From Dugong dugon (taxonomy: Eukaryota; Chordata; Mammalia; Sirenia; Dugongidae), in NCBI GenBank assembly GCA_030035585.1, contig CM057482.1, positions 46,357,501 to 46,421,500 of the forward strand: DNA of 64,000 bases, given 5' to 3'. Shown here one piece after another: positions 1 to 12,479 of this stretch. A program made the position numbers and the translations under genes. The notes under the pieces are model-generated. The model made no database searches and was not told the DNA's origin. It worked only from the letters and a program-made list of their open reading frames with translations. The first letter of the stretch is position 1. The number at the start of each line of letters is the position of its first letter.

Positions 1-307
1 GTGGGTCACATAATCTCTGCAATACGTTCTGTGAAATAAGATGTTATGTGATTTGGACGTTGTGGGAACACCATACAGTCGTGAGCCACGTAACAGTCGT
101 TCGGGCAACATCTGTGGTCCCAAAGGTTATATGGGGAAATCAGCAACATGATTATGACATTTACAACCTCAAAGCTTGCTGGCCGGTGCTTGAATCGCAT
201 GGGCCTCCCATGCTGAGCTGTGTGTTCAGGGTTGGCAAAAAATTGCTTAACAACACAAGGTGGGCAATTTGTACGTGTTGCATTTGTTATATTTTTGTCA
301 ACATATG
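1..307. other. unassigned segment upstream of the L1
   Basis: No family is recognised. The stretch has many TG/CA-decayed CpG-like steps (for example acgt, gtcg, tcgc), the look of an old, once CpG-rich interspersed repeat such as an LTR or DNA transposon. A reading frame at 48-437 runs out of this segment into antique L1 sequence and has no protein-like features. The right border is where L1 ORF2-like sequence starts, near 308. Confidence 0.3.
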
Positions 308-799
308 GAAAGGATTATACACCAAGACTAAGTGGGATTTATCCCAGGAATGCAAGAATGGTTTAATATCAGAAAATCAATGGAACAAAAAACAACACCC
401 CCATGATAATCTCAACAGATGCAGAAAAAGCGTTTGAAATAATTGAACATTTCTTCATGATAAAATCACTCGATAATAGTAATATAAGTAATAAGTAAGT
501 AATATAAGGGAAGTTCCTCAGTCTGATAACGGGCACCTAAGAAAAACCCACAGCCAACATGTGGTGAAAGACTGAACCCTCTCCTCCAACCCCCTTCACA
601 AAGATCAAGAACAAGACAAGGATTTCCCCACTTACCACTTCTATTCAACATTGTGCTGTAGGTTCTAGCCAGGGCAATATTTAAGTTAAGAAAAAGAAAT
701 CAAAGGCATCCAGATTGGAAGGGAAGAAGTAAAATTATCTGCATTTGCAGATGACATGATCTTATATATAGAAAACTTTAAGAAATCCGCATGAGCATG

Positions 800-801
<2 letters not shown>

Positions 802-846
<45 letters not shown>
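802..846. repeat. (AT)n microsatellite inside L1
   Basis: About 22 uninterrupted AT dinucleotides expanded within the ORF2 part of the L1, just after the decayed catalytic segment. The antisense translation is a run of Tyr-Ile and is not a gene. Confidence 0.97.
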
Positions 847-850
<4 letters not shown>

Positions 851-1815
851 GGCAATAAATGAATTCAGCAAGGCTGCAGGATACAAATTAATATACATAA
901 CTCAGTTGGTTTATATACACTAGCTATGAACAATCCAAAAATGAAATTAAGAAAATTGCATTTACCAAAACATCAAAAATAAAATACTTGGGATTAAATG
1001 TAACAAAAGAAGAGCAAGACTTGTACACAGAAAACTACCAAACATCATCAAAAGACATTGAAGAAGACCTACATAAATGTAAAGACATCCCATGTTCATG
1101 GGTTGGAACTTAATATTGTTAAAATGCCAGTACTCCCCAAACTGATCTTCAAATACAACACAGTCCCTATCAATTGCCTTTGTTTTGCAGGAATTGACAA
1201 GTGGATCCTAAAATTCATATGGAAATGCAAGAGATCCAGAACAGACAAAACAATCTTGAACCAAGTTGGAGGACTCACACTTCCCAATTTCAAAACTTAC
1301 TACAAAGCTATAGTAATCAGGATAGTGTGGTACTGGCATAAGGATAGACATATAGATCAATAGAATAGAATTAAGAGTTCAGAAATAACCCTGTACATCT
1401 CTGGCCGATAGATTTTTGACAAGTATGCCAAAATTCAATGGGGAAAGAATAATATTTTCAACAAATGGTGTTGGGACACCTGGATGTCCACACGAAAAAG
1501 AAAAAGAATGAATTTGGACCCCTACCTCATACCATACACAAAAATTAATCAAAATGAATGTAAGACATAAATGTAAGCACTAAAATAATAAAACGCTTAA
1601 AACATAGAGGTAAAGCTTCATGACCTAGGGTAGGCAATGATTTCTTACATATGACACCAAAAGCACAAGCAACCAAAAAGTATATAGATAAATTTGACTT
1701 CTTCAAATTAAAAACCCTTGTGCTTCAAACAACACCAACAAGAAAGTGAAAAGACAACCCACAGAATGGGAGAAATTATTTGCAAATCATATATTTGATA
1801 AGGGTCAAGTATCCA

Positions 1816-1985
1816 GGAGCCCTGGTGGCACACAGGTTACGAGCTCAGCTGCTAACCAAAAGGTCAGCAGTTTCCACCAGCCACTCCTTGGAAACCCTAT
1901 GGGGCAGTTCTACTCTGTCCTATAGGGTCACTATGAATTGGAATCAACTTAACAGCAATGTGTTCGGGTTTTTTTGTTTGTTTTA
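1816..1985 (+). mobile_element. AfroSINE inserted in L1
   Basis: Starts with the ggagccctggtggc head, has the 'gctgctaaccaaaaggtc' segment derived from a tRNA promoter (B-box region) and the 'ctatggggcagttctactct' body, and ends in a T-rich tail. The L1 text on both sides joins when it is removed, and 'tatccagga' is repeated at both borders as a target duplication. It dates after the L1. Confidence 0.93.
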
Positions 1986-2222
1986 TCCAGGATATATAAA
2001 GAACTCTTAACAACAAAAAGACAAACAACACAATTATAAAATAAGCAGAGAATTTGAATACACGCATCTCCAAAGAAGATATACAAATGGCCAATAACAT
2101 GAAGAGATGCTCACCACCATCAGTCATTAAGGAAATGCAACTTGAAACCACAATGAGATACCGCTTGGCACCCTCTAGGATGGCTATAATAAAAAAGACA
2201 GAGTATCAAGTATTGACAAAGA

Positions 2223-2720
2223 TGTTTTAAAGGCCTCCTCTTCACCCCACTGGTGAAGGAGGAATCCCACCCTAGGATTATGGGGATGGCCAAACACACC
2301 TGACACTGGACAGATGAGATAGACAGCAGTTTATTAGTCACATATACTCACAGCCCAGGGGAGAAGGACACCATGCAATGCAGGGCCACATAAGGATTGC
2401 AATCATCGATAGAGTGAACAACCTGGGATTGTGTGAGGCGGGCTTTGTAGTATCAAGAGGATGGGGTGCCCTCTGGTTCCTGTGGGAGGAGGTAATTGGC
2501 TTGTTTGGATAATTCAGTGGGCTGACTGACTACTCAGGGATAGACAGGAACTGTGCCTGGTCCCTTTGATAAGGAAGATTGTTTGGCCTAGGGAACCTTA
2601 TCCACAGGAGCAGGATGGGGAGGGGAACTTGTTGTTAGGCCATTTGAGGCTCTCCCAATTTTGCCAAATGTCAAGGCAGCATATACTATTGAGCTTAACT
2701 GTAGGCCTTATACCACAGAT
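2223..2720 (-). mobile_element. solo LTR of an endogenous retrovirus, nested in L1
   Basis: A roughly 498-base block interrupts L1 3' sequence. Read on the minus strand it begins TGTGG and ends AAAACA, the TG...CA ends of an LTR. On that strand an AATAAA signal lies about 120 bases before the end, as expected for an R/U5 border. The flanks agath/agata (agatg on the left, agata on the right) look like a decayed 5-base target duplication. No internal retroviral genes or second LTR are present, so it is a solo LTR left by recombination. Family is not assigned. Confidence 0.75.
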
Positions 2721-3375
2721 AGGGAGAAATTGGAACTCCCATACATTGCAGAGGGTAATGAATGAACCATACATTTCTCATTCAGCCAGTTTGGAAAACT
2801 TCGGCAGTTCCTAGAGTTACTATATGATCCAGCAATTTTACTCCTTAAGTGTATACCCAAAACACTTGAAATTGTATGTGCACACTAAAACTTGTATACA
2901 AGTCTTCAAAGCAGCATTATTCATAATAGCAAAACATGGAAACAACCCAAATGTCCATCAACTGATGGACGGATAAACAATATGTGGTATTTCCCCACAG
3001 TGGGATATTATTCATCCATAAGGAAGAATGGAGTACTGATTCATGCTACAACATGAATTAGCCTTGAAAACAATAAGTGCAAGAAGACAGACACAAAGTG
3101 CCACATGTTGTATGATTCCATTTGTGTGAAATGTCCAAGATAGGCAAATTCAGAGACAGAAAGTAGATCTGTAGTTGCCAGGGGCTGGGGACAGTGGGGA
3201 ATGTGGAGTGACTGTTAACAAGTATGTGATTTCTTTTTGGGGTGATGAAAATATTCTGGAATTAGATAGTGATGATGGTTGCACAATTTTGTGGATATAC
3301 TAAAAACCACTGAATTGTACACTTTAAAAGGATGGATTTTATGATATATGAATTAAATCTCAATTTTAAAAAAAG

Positions 3376-4394
3376 TCAAAGCCACTGATGCAATTTATAT
3401 GTCTGTTAGTAGACTCTTTTGGTACAGACCAATGATCCATCCAGAATCCATGAATAGAACTACTGTTGCTGTGGACAATGTGTAAAATGGATGGAATCTC
3501 CACACTAATAGCTCTACTAGTTTCAGCTTCTGCTCTCACTGGTAGACTCCAGCATCAGGACAGTACTGCAATAATTTTAAAAACCCAGTGGGTGAGCTTT
3601 CCAATCCACTTAATCCATTAAGCAGACAGTCAACCATTCCAGTGAGGACCTCTCTAGGAGTGAAGTCCCCCCAAAAGTAAAAAACACACAAAATAATGTT
3701 TGAAAATACAGTTTAGTGAAAAATTCTGTAATGTACCACGGCTTCCTTATAACTAGGAAGTTGTATTTTCTATTCCCCTAGGTTTCTATTACTGTGTTTT
3801 GGTACCATTCTTCACCTAGAACAAAAATGTACAGGGAGGGATTATTTACTGAAGGTTTTATCTTTTCAGCGTAATCATTAAACATTTATGTTTATTTTAT
3901 CAGGTTTTCCAAAAATACCTTAATCCAAGGCTGTTCATAATTCTCTGAAATTAATAAAATTCACTGTTGTAACAGGTTTACTGACCAAACAATTACACCT
4001 TCTTTGTGGGTATGCCGTGTAATTGGGTAGACCAAAAATAGGTCTAGATTTTAAATAAAAAGATAGACTTTTAAAAATCTTTGTATATCAGAAACAGCAG
4101 TTACATCTTGCTCTCTTCAGGTATATATTCTTTAGTCTTAATTAACTGGACTGGTTATACTAGGATTAGTATATTTCTATTTGAAATAATCCAGTTAAAT
4201 TGTGTTTTGAGCTAGTACTGTTAAGTACCACTGAATACATTGATTATATAATTCAGTTATTCAAAAAAAGCACTTGGTGGACTACCCTAAAAGAGAACAT
4301 CTGCTCTTTTTTACTGAGTATAAGAATATACCTTAATCTCAGTCTCCCTGCAGAATTCTCTATCCATGTACTATTTTCTATAGTTTCTAATTCA
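3376..4394. other. no gene seen; single-copy AT-rich sequence
   Basis: AT-rich sequence with no recognised repeat and no protein-like reading frame. The longest frame (4200-4397) has no domain signal. Confidence 0.5.
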
Positions 4395-4700
4395 TAGCCT
4401 TTTTCTGATTACAAAAGCAATACTTGAGGCTAGAGAAGAGCATGAAGAAAAAGCTTAAAATCCCAGTAACCGCCCCCCTCCCACTTTTGATGAATATTGT
4501 TAATATTTAGTCTATTCCTTTACTCTTTTCCATGAATCCTACACATACATGGATTTACTTAAATGTCGTCTTACTATAGTTTTATAACTTGCTTTCTTCA
4601 CCTGATATATTGTGAAAATCTCTGCATATCAATAAATAAAGAAGTACATACTCACTGACTGCATAGTATTACATTTCCACCCATGTTATTTAACATATTT
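4395..4700 (-). mobile_element. old L1 3' end fragment, minus strand
   Basis: The reverse complement reads like the 3' region of old L1M elements: a 'tactatgcagtcagtgag' step, then a 'tataaaactata' segment. It is heavily diverged and its borders are uncertain. This assignment rests on remembered L1 3' sequence only. Confidence 0.5.
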
Positions 4701-4871
4701 TCAAGCTTTTCTGAATTCATTTTGTTTCTATTATATTTGAAAATATCAATTTCAGTTTCTTCCTTTATGTGGTGCCAATTAATTTGGGAAGGCAGATGGG
4801 AGATTATTCTTTTATAAGCAACTATTAGATGGACTACTTTTATAAAAGTGGACTCAAACATTCCAACAATC

Positions 4872-4967
4872 ATGAAGATAATGCAGGACCGGGAAACATT
4901 TCATTCTGTGGTGCATGGGTCACCATGAGTTGGAGCGACTCAATGGCAACTAACAACAACAACAATA
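4872..4967 (+). mobile_element. RTE / AfroSINE-type 3' tail, 5'-truncated
   Basis: Matches the shared tail of afrotherian RTE elements and their SINEs (a 'gcaggaccgggaaacatttc' step, then 'caccatgagttggagcgac') and ends in an (AAC)n run. Only the last 95 bases are present, as expected for 5'-truncated target-primed insertion. It cannot be decided whether the parent was RTE or SINE. Confidence 0.8.
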
Positions 4968-7900
4968 ACTTTTATAAACACACTTTATCAGTTTAGCTCT
5001 TTTCAATCAAAACAATCTTTAAAAATGTATCCTTTTATTTAATGTCAAAATCCTTGTGACTGGAGCCCTGAAATAGGATTAAATTCAAAATGTTTTTTTA
5101 TTTGTGTGATTGTTCGGTGCACCAAAACATTTCCATCTGGTATATTTAAAAAAAAAAAAGAGAGCTGGGGCTTGATCAATTAACCTTTCATTTAATATCA
5201 ATAACTTCACAGCATTGATTTACATCAGATTTGTTGCCAGAATATTAATAATTAGCATGTTAACCTGGAATGGCTACAAAAATAAGACATGGGGCCCACC
5301 TTTAGCTAAAACAAGCAGCTCACAGAGAAAATGGCAAGGAGAAAATGGCATCAAAATGATGAGGTGGCTGCGGTAGGGATGTGTGTCAGCTGCAGAAGGA
5401 CAAACTGTACCCTTTGGGGAGTTTTCATGGCTCGCATCCAAGTGGCCGAGGAGCTCTGCAGACTTAGGGAGTGTAAAGAGCAAAGAGACTAGAGTAAGGA
5501 GGAAAGGATGAAGAAAAAAAATAGAAAATATCACCACTTCAGGAGACAGGCAGTACTTAAAAATGAGCATATTTGACCAGTATCTATGTTTTCTCTTTGT
5601 TCTCTTTTGCTATAACAACATGCACCCTGCTTAGTGAGAGAAAATCCATATTTAAGAAATGTCATGAATGTGTTATCGTCAGCACCCTCCTCTGATTCTA
5701 CCAAACCCCAGTCCTGCCACAGGTGGCGGTGCCCTGGCCCTGCTGGGGGTCTCTGCTGGGGCCAGGCGCCTGCCTCTGGCAGCCGAGAGCTCCCAGGGTG
5801 TGATGAGAACACCCCTCTTCTGAAGGACTCCAGTTCAACACGTGCAAACCTGCGCTCAGAGCAAGCCCATTTCTGTTTGCACCTGGGCAGCTAAGCCTAG
5901 GGAGCCTGTGAAGGTGAGGGGAAGCCCTGAAATTTTGCAGGTCATTAAGTCCTGAGTGAGATAATATACAGTTTCAGAAGAAGTGGTGTCTGCCTTTTTA
6001 CAAAGGGTCCCTGGGTTTGCACAGTTGGTTTGGCAGAGGATGGTACATGGAGAAATACTGAAACTCATTCTAAAGCTACGCATAAAAATGTGAGATTAAA
6101 GACCAGAATAATCTGATACCACAAATATCAAAAAGAAAGCAAGAAATAACTTGATTTTACCTGTGCCTGTGGCCACCTTGGGGAGTTGTCTTTGCACGCC
6201 ACCTTCCTTTGTGACAGTCCTGCCCATTCCCATATCTCTGCGTGGATCTCACTGATGTATCTGAATTGGCAAACCTACCTCAGAGGATGTGAGAAATTCT
6301 TTAAATAGAATTCATCATTCCCTGCCCCACCCACCCTCAGGTGTCTCACATCTTCCCTCTCAGCCCCTTTCCAAACCTGTATCGTGCAAATGCAGAGCAT
6401 TTCTACTTCACATCACTCACTCTACTTCTGTGAGATGATTCCCACTATTCATGTGTAAATATTTCAGTGATCCTGACCAGGAGTTGTGGTAGTCATAATT
6501 TGCAAACTGTGTTGTCCACGCTACCAATAGCATCATAATCTTTATTCTACTTGTATATAAAGACTGCCATAAATCCCTTCTAGAAAAATCCAGGAGATTC
6601 ATTTGGACAACTTTTATGTCATGTTTTTCACTAGTTTTAAAGATCCCATCTAGCTGGAGCTTTCATTTGAAAATGTACCATCTGGAACTTCCCTTTGGGT
6701 CCTCACCATAAGTCGTTGAGGCACTGCATACTTCAAAGCTTTTGTTGGGCGGCTGTTTTCTTTTTTAACCTACAGCTTCCTCATAATAAAACTTTCTCAT
6801 GTTGTTTCACCATCCAAGATAATATACAAATCACTCCCCTCTAAGTGATATCCTGGTTACTCTAAATAAAAGGAAAAAAAAATCCAAATGAGACTGAAAT
6901 CTAGGAGAGGAGCCCACCCCAACCAGCAAATCCAGAGAAAATTGAACAACAGTCAGTACCTACCGAGTTTGTAATTGTTTTTAAAAATTCTCCCCCTAAC
7001 CCCACCCCACCATGTACTTAGGAAGAAAGAATTCAAGGTATAGATAATAAATGACTAGAATAAATATATGATGGAGATGACGTTGTGTAAAAACAACCAG
7101 TCACACTTGTAGACTGGTGAAGTCAATTCTTCAGCTACATTTTGCCCTACATAGAGGTTTAAGAACATTCAGACATGTATTTCTTATGTGAAATAATCAG
7201 TTCTAAAAATACTCTCCTGCTACTAACTCAATTAAGAAAGTATGCAGCAGGAAAGCTTAATTAGGCTTTCTAGGATGTTAAAACTCCACTTCCAGAACAA
7301 TATACTATTCTTAGAGTCCCATAGTCAAATTGCAAGAAACAACTAATACATTGGCATTCAAGAAATGCTGGTACCTTTCTTGTGCTTAGCACCGAGCCTC
7401 TTACATGGGAGTTTAAGTTAAGTAATCCTAAGACTGTGCTGGGCAGCTGAAGAGAACTTTGTTCTGCTAGTAATGTCAACCCTGAGGAGAGTGGAACTGA
7501 CGAGAAGCCAAATTCCTTGAGGAAATTTGGATCTAGTTGAAACCTTCCTACCCCACCTTGCTTTGATGATGGTGACTGATGGTAAGTGTCAATTTTTCAG
7601 CACCTGGTGTTAACAGTGCAGGCTTCACATCACCAAACAACAACAAACGAAGAAATAAAACATCATCTACAGATTGGCAGCACGTTCCAGAGCCTACAGA
7701 GGGAACAGAAAGGAGCAGGGAGCGGCAAGAAACTTGATTGCCTTTTCCAGATACCATGAATGAGAAAATCCAACCTGCCAAGGAGCCACAACAGATAGAA
7801 GAGTGTTGCCTGGGGCTCTGTGGAAAGAAACCCAAAGGCAGGGCCAGGCTGGGGCTGAGTAGATTCAAGATGGCACTCATGGAGACATAGCCCAGAGATA

Positions 7901-8219
7901 GCTCCCTTCCCCTAGGCACAGGGTTGGGCTAATACACTAATAACCCCACTGGGTTCCAGCCAGCAGACGCCCTTATGCACAGCAGGGCAAAACTGTGTGT
8001 GTCAGTCTGCACACAACCTAGTCTACACTGAGTAACAGCAGCTACGCCAGAAAACAACAAAGGCTTTCCAATGGTCTACATAGCCAATCACAACCATGTA
8101 ACTGCTGTCTCTCATGGTGGCCCTGAGAGAATGGGAGGGCAGGGATTCTTGTCCACATTTATTATAAGAGGAAAGACATAGCTAAGTTTTAACAGCCTAA
8201 TTGTGAAAGAGTTGAAGCT
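4968..8219. other. no gene seen; mostly single-copy sequence
   Basis: Over 3 kb without a recognised gene. It includes an A12 run near 5148-5159. A somewhat GC-rich patch at 5690-5900 gives an 86-residue plus-strand frame (5634-5894), but I see no homology or splice-site support. The rest is AT-rich, single-copy-looking DNA with no repeat I can name. Confidence 0.5.
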
Positions 8220-8800
8220 AAAACTCCATCATCCATCCATCCATCCAAATCTATGCATCCATTCATTGAATGACTCACTCAACTCCTCTTCAAAGTGGCA
8301 GATGGTGTGCTAGGCTCTGGGGACTTATGGGTGAACAGTGCAGAGCTGGGCTTGTCTTCAGGGTACTGATGTTACTGTGAAAGAAAATAGACAGTATACA
8401 GAAGTACATCCGAGTAGATAATTACAAAGAATGGTTAGTGCCAGGAAGGAAATGGAAGGTGCCAGAAAGGGGGCTAATAGGGGATGACTCCTTGGGGAAG
8501 CCTTGCTGCAGAGGTTAAGCTGAGTCTGAAAGGAGAGAAGTCAGTGAAAGAAAGATTTGAGGGGAAAATATTCCAGGTAGAGGAGCTGTATGGTTGGGGT
8601 TCTGAGGCAGAGGAGGACTTGGCCTATCCCAGGACCCATGGGAAGACCAGAGGGCTGCAGTAGGAGTGAGGGCTAAGGCAGGTGGGGTGTGGCATGGAGT
8701 GTGTGCTGGGGGCCTGGAGGCCAGCAGAGAGGCGGGCCCAGGAGGCACCAGTGAGGCCTCTGTGCAATAAGATGCTGTGAGTGTTTTGAAGCTGGTTGGC
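8220..8800 (-). mobile_element. L2 3' region, minus strand
   Basis: Begins with a (CATC)n and 'attcattgaatgactcactc' stretch equal to the reversed L2 end. It continues through 'ctggggacttatgggtgaac', 'agccttgctgcagagg' and 'ttccaggtagaggagctg', the reversed order of the L2 3' consensus. It is an old mammal-wide LINE copy and is strongly diverged. Confidence 0.75.
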
Positions 8801-8939
8801 CTTTTTAACATGTTCTAATGTAACACTATGGAGAATGGATGGGAGGAGGCCGACAGTGAAGAGTGGATGCAGAGGCCCACTGGAACAAATGGGACCCAGG
8901 GGAGAGTGGTGGTGGCTTGACTAGGGTGATGTGGTAGTG

Positions 8940-8942
8940 GAG

Positions 8943-9001
<59 letters not shown>
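8940..9001. repeat. (GA)n microsatellite
   Basis: About 28 GA units with one early interruption (gagacgagag). It creates artificial Leu-Ser repeat proteins on the minus strand. Long purine-only tracts of this kind can form triplex DNA. Confidence 0.97.
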
Positions 9002-9004
<3 letters not shown>

Positions 9005-9496
9005 GCTAACGCCAGGGCTGATGATGGGGCATGCATGAGGGAAAGAGAGGTGGCCCGGATTTCCGCCAAATCTCCCAACTCCATCTCCATCTTGTTGTTC
9101 ACCGCCCCTCCATTTTGCCTCTGTTGCCCTCGCACACTGCTCTCCAAGGGGGCCAATCTCCCATCCCTCCATGTGGCCACCCAACCCTCCTGTTTTCTTC
9201 TCTCTGCATTACCAGTGGTCTTCGCCCCTGACCCTCCTCACCTTGAACTCTCATGCATGGCTTCTGTGGCTTTTCTGGGCTCTGAGTCCCCTCTTGCACC
9301 TCTCCATGCCTGTCACTCCTCTTTTCCCCCCACCCCGTAAGTCAGCACAGCCCCAATATGGTAGACTAAGGGTCTGCTTTATGCTCAGTCTCGTACACTC
9401 CGCCTTGAAGTAGCTGCCTTCTCAGCTCCTGTCCCACCCTGACCACCCCACTGAGGCCTGGCCTGCAGCCTTAGCCTCACAAAAACTCAACAGGCC
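9002..9496. other. no gene seen; C-rich single-copy sequence
   Basis: C-rich sequence with overlapping open frames on both strands (for example 9035-9340) that owe their length to low stop frequency. No repeat or gene is recognised. Confidence 0.45.
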
Positions 9497-9625
9497 TTTT
9501 ACAATAAGGGTGTGGTGATGGTTACCCAACTCTGTAAGTACCCTAATAACCATTGAATTCTACACTTAAGAGGGATGAATTTTATGGTATGTAACGTTCA
9601 CCTCAGTAAAGCTTAAAAACACAAC
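9497..9625 (+). mobile_element. L1 3' end fragment
   Basis: Shows the terminal L1 3' UTR order: 'gtgatggtta', 'accattgaattctacactt', 'gaattttatggtatgtaac', then 'cagtaaagctt' and an A-rich end. It is a short 5'-truncated remnant of an old L1M-type element. Confidence 0.75.
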
Positions 9626-11176
9626 CAAAGAGAACAGTCCATCAGGTCTCCTCTCCCACCCCAGCCCTAACCTCCATACCCACCCTTTGTCACCAGGGAG
9701 CCCCACCTGCCTCCAACACGAGTCAGGTCTAATTCTGCCCTCTAACTAGTGTCCAGAGTCCAGAGCCCAGGAGCCATCCTGAGCCCAGGAGTCGCCAAAG
9801 TCTGTCAACTCTCGTCCATCAGTGCTTCTCAAATCCAGACTCCCTCATCACCACCTACCTCAGGCTCCCTCCCACCCCCATGCGCCATAGAGCCCTTCTA
9901 GGACCCTCCTGTCTTGGTGGCTCACAATGTGGGCATTTGTGAGGGCACTTCTGGTTGTCATACGATTCTGGGGATACTCCCAGCATGCGTGGGTGGGGGG
10001 AGGGAAGCCAGACAGCTGCACACACCAAATTGTCCCACAGGACTTTAGAATGTCCCATCCACTTTCCCTTACATACAAATAAGTCTGGTCTGCTATTACT
10101 TACGCTAATACTAATTTATCCTTGTATTCCGCCTGCCCCGCTGCTCTTTGCTTTCCTGAATTTCTTATTCAGAATGACTTCTGATCCTCTTGTTCTCTTA
10201 AATTCAGAATTATTCAGCATATCTAGAGGCAAGCAACTGATTACTTCACTATGTCTTTATGAGGAAGGAGCAGGATTACTCTAATGCCTGTACTTTGAGC
10301 CAGCTGGGACCTGGGCCTTTATCCTAGTGGGGAGCTGTCCCCAGGCTCAGCCTCCCCTGGGACAGGCGTCTCTCTGCACCTTCCTGGGCCCAGGGTCTCA
10401 GTTGCCAGACAGCTGGCGTTCACAGGCAACTCTGTGAACAGCTGGCACCAAAAACCAGACTTCCTGGCACCGAGCAGACTGGGCATTCCCAATGAAAAAG
10501 CTGATTTCTTGGGCTGGCTCTATAAAAAGAGAGACTAGCAGGCGTGGGGGCCCTCTGTGGGAACAGCTGATTTCCAGACCCCAACTTGCTCTCTGGGAGC
10601 TGCAGAAATGTGGGGGCTCCTGCCGACCTTGGCTTTGTAAGGGCCACTTCCCCCATGAGGCCTGTTCCCTACCCGTGCCAGTGACGGTGCCGGATCCAAC
10701 CTGAACCCCATCAACACTCACCACCACCCTTTGCTTGTTCTTTGCCCTTCGGGTCAGGAGCCTTTGGACCTCTTGGTGTCCCCTGCTCAGGGCGGGCATA
10801 CCTGCTCATCCCAGCTGGTCAGCAGCCACAGCTCCTCGCTCTGACTCTTAGAACATCTTATTTGTGCTGCTCTAGTGCTGTCTGCCGATCCCTTCCTTCT
10901 CTGTGTGCGAGGGTCCCACTTCTCCCACTGCAGTACCTCCAGGTACTCTTTGATGAGGACGCACAGGAGCAAAGCTCGGGCCCTGTGGGGCCAGAAATAT
11001 TTAGTGAGTGTGTATGATATACAAGATGCAATTCCAGCCCCTGCAGAGACACACTCATAAGTAATATGGTCCTTGCATTTGAGAAGTTCGTAATGTATTT
11101 ATTTATAGTCCTTGGAGTGAAAAGACATTAGTTGAAAAGGGGCACGCAAACAAATAAGAATCAGCGTCACCTTGCC
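9626..11176. other. no gene seen; GC-moderate single-copy sequence
   Basis: Open frames on both strands overlap around 10398-10799 and 10742-11017. None has recognisable domains or an initiating context set apart from its neighbours, and the overlapping antisense frames show general low stop density. No repeat is named here. Confidence 0.45.
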
Positions 11177-11436
11177 TTGTTGTTGTTGTTAACTGCGGTC
11201 TAGTCGGCCCCTGACTCATGGCAACCCCATGTACAATGGAAGAATGGCGCTTGGTCCTGGGCCATTCTCATGATCCATTACGGATCAGATGGTTGTGATC
11301 CACAGGTGTTTCCGTAGCTGATCTTTCCAAAGTAGATCACCAGTCCTTTCTTCTGAGGTGTCTCTGGGTGAACTCCAACCTCCAACCTTTTGGTTAGCAG
11401 CTGAGCCCATTAAGCACTTGCGCCACCCATGGGCCT
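11177..11436 (-). mobile_element. AfroSINE, long form with RTE-type tail
   Basis: On the plus strand it starts with the (TTG)n tail, then the reversed RTE-like tail ('ctgactcatggcaacccc', 'gggccattctcatgatcc'), the 'aagtagatcaccagtccttt' middle, and ends with the reversed tRNA-like head ('ccttttggttagcagctgag', 'gcgccacccatgggc'). The full-length copy shows the SINE-RTE tail relation directly. Confidence 0.92.
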
Positions 11437-12479
11437 CAAATGTCATAGGAACTCAAAAGGAAACTTGTCCCACTCCCACCTCCCCCGCCCCATTTCTAGT
11501 CCCCTCCTGCCAACTCCTTCCCTCCCCTAGGTTGAGTATTTATCTTCCTGTCCCTGGAGGGGAATTAGGCCAACTCAGGGGTGGGGGAGATAGGAAAGTC
11601 CCGCTCTGTCCCCAGCTGATTATATTCCCAGGGGCATGACTCCATCCTTTTCTCAGGCCACACTCCTGCCAAGGAGGATGGCCTCCTTTCCTCTCTTTGT
11701 GGCTCAAGGCCCAGTTTTGGAGACACTTTGCTGTGTCACACTTCCAAGTGCTAAGACAAGTTACTTGGACGAATTAAAACCCCAAACAAGCTCAGACATG
11801 AAGTCCCATCTCCTTGTGCAGCCGGTCTTCCACTCACACCAACCCTGGTCAGGACTTGGTGAAAATAAAAAGATCAGTGGTAGAGCCAAGGTCCCTGTGC
11901 CCACCCAGACTCCTTCCCCCCATCACAGGCAACCCCTCCTGTGCATGTGGCCCGGAGTTTCTGTTCATTTTTCATATGTTTACATGTGGTAAAAATTCAT
12001 ATGCAGTGTAGTATGGTTTTGTGGGCATTGCAGGGATAATACCACTCTTCAACTGGTTTTTCACTAACGTCATCTTCCTGAGATGGAACGAGTCCGTCTG
12101 TTTTGCGTGTGGTTCTCCTGAGCTCCCTCCATGCCCAATTTGCTGACGGTGAGGTAGTGTATCTGGCCAGTGAGCCCTTTTTCCTTCCACACCACAACAG
12201 GATCACTTTGGTGATGATGATCACTTAAAAAATAATAAACAAGGCACAAGTAGGAACTGTGTGCTGCTTGAGGGCTGCCAAAGGTGCCAGCTGGCGTGTG
12301 ACGACCTATTTCCTGATCTGGGCTGTGACCACAGTCCTGGCCCCTGAACAGAACCCAGCACCCAATCCCAGCAAAGAATAAAGGGGTCTTGGGAGCCCAG
12401 GCCAGGCTGGAGATTGTTGCTCCTCCTCCTCCTTCTGTCTCCCTAGTTGCACAAGGGAAGCTGCTGCCTCGTTGGTTAA
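11437..12479. other. no gene seen
   Basis: Single-copy-looking DNA. Antisense frames at 11972-12483 overlap one another and have no family resemblance. Confidence 0.45.

Larger units (their letters stand above)
308..3375 (+). mobile_element. 5'-truncated old L1, ORF2 RT domain to 3' end, with two nested insertions
   Basis: The sequence follows L1 ORF2 from the reverse transcriptase domain to the 3' end. Around 320-420 it matches the usual 'gtgggattta' segment. At 735-770 there is a relic of the FADD catalytic segment, and 1058-1363 still reads a C-terminal ORF2 stretch (residues such as KFIWK and GGLTLPNFK). 3' UTR sequence runs to an A-rich end near 3375. Many stops and frameshifts show it is dead. 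It is interrupted by an AfroSINE (1816-1985) and by a solo LTR (2223-2720); the L1 text resumes cleanly after each, so both are younger. The 3' UTR type resembles older L1M subfamilies, which is inference from memory. Confidence 0.88.

Noticed and set aside
5634-5894. possible small coding exon
   Set aside because: A single open frame without splice signals or homology; equally explained by moderate GC.
8815-9184. Leu-Ser repeat proteins on the minus strand
   Set aside because: Pure translation of the GA microsatellite.
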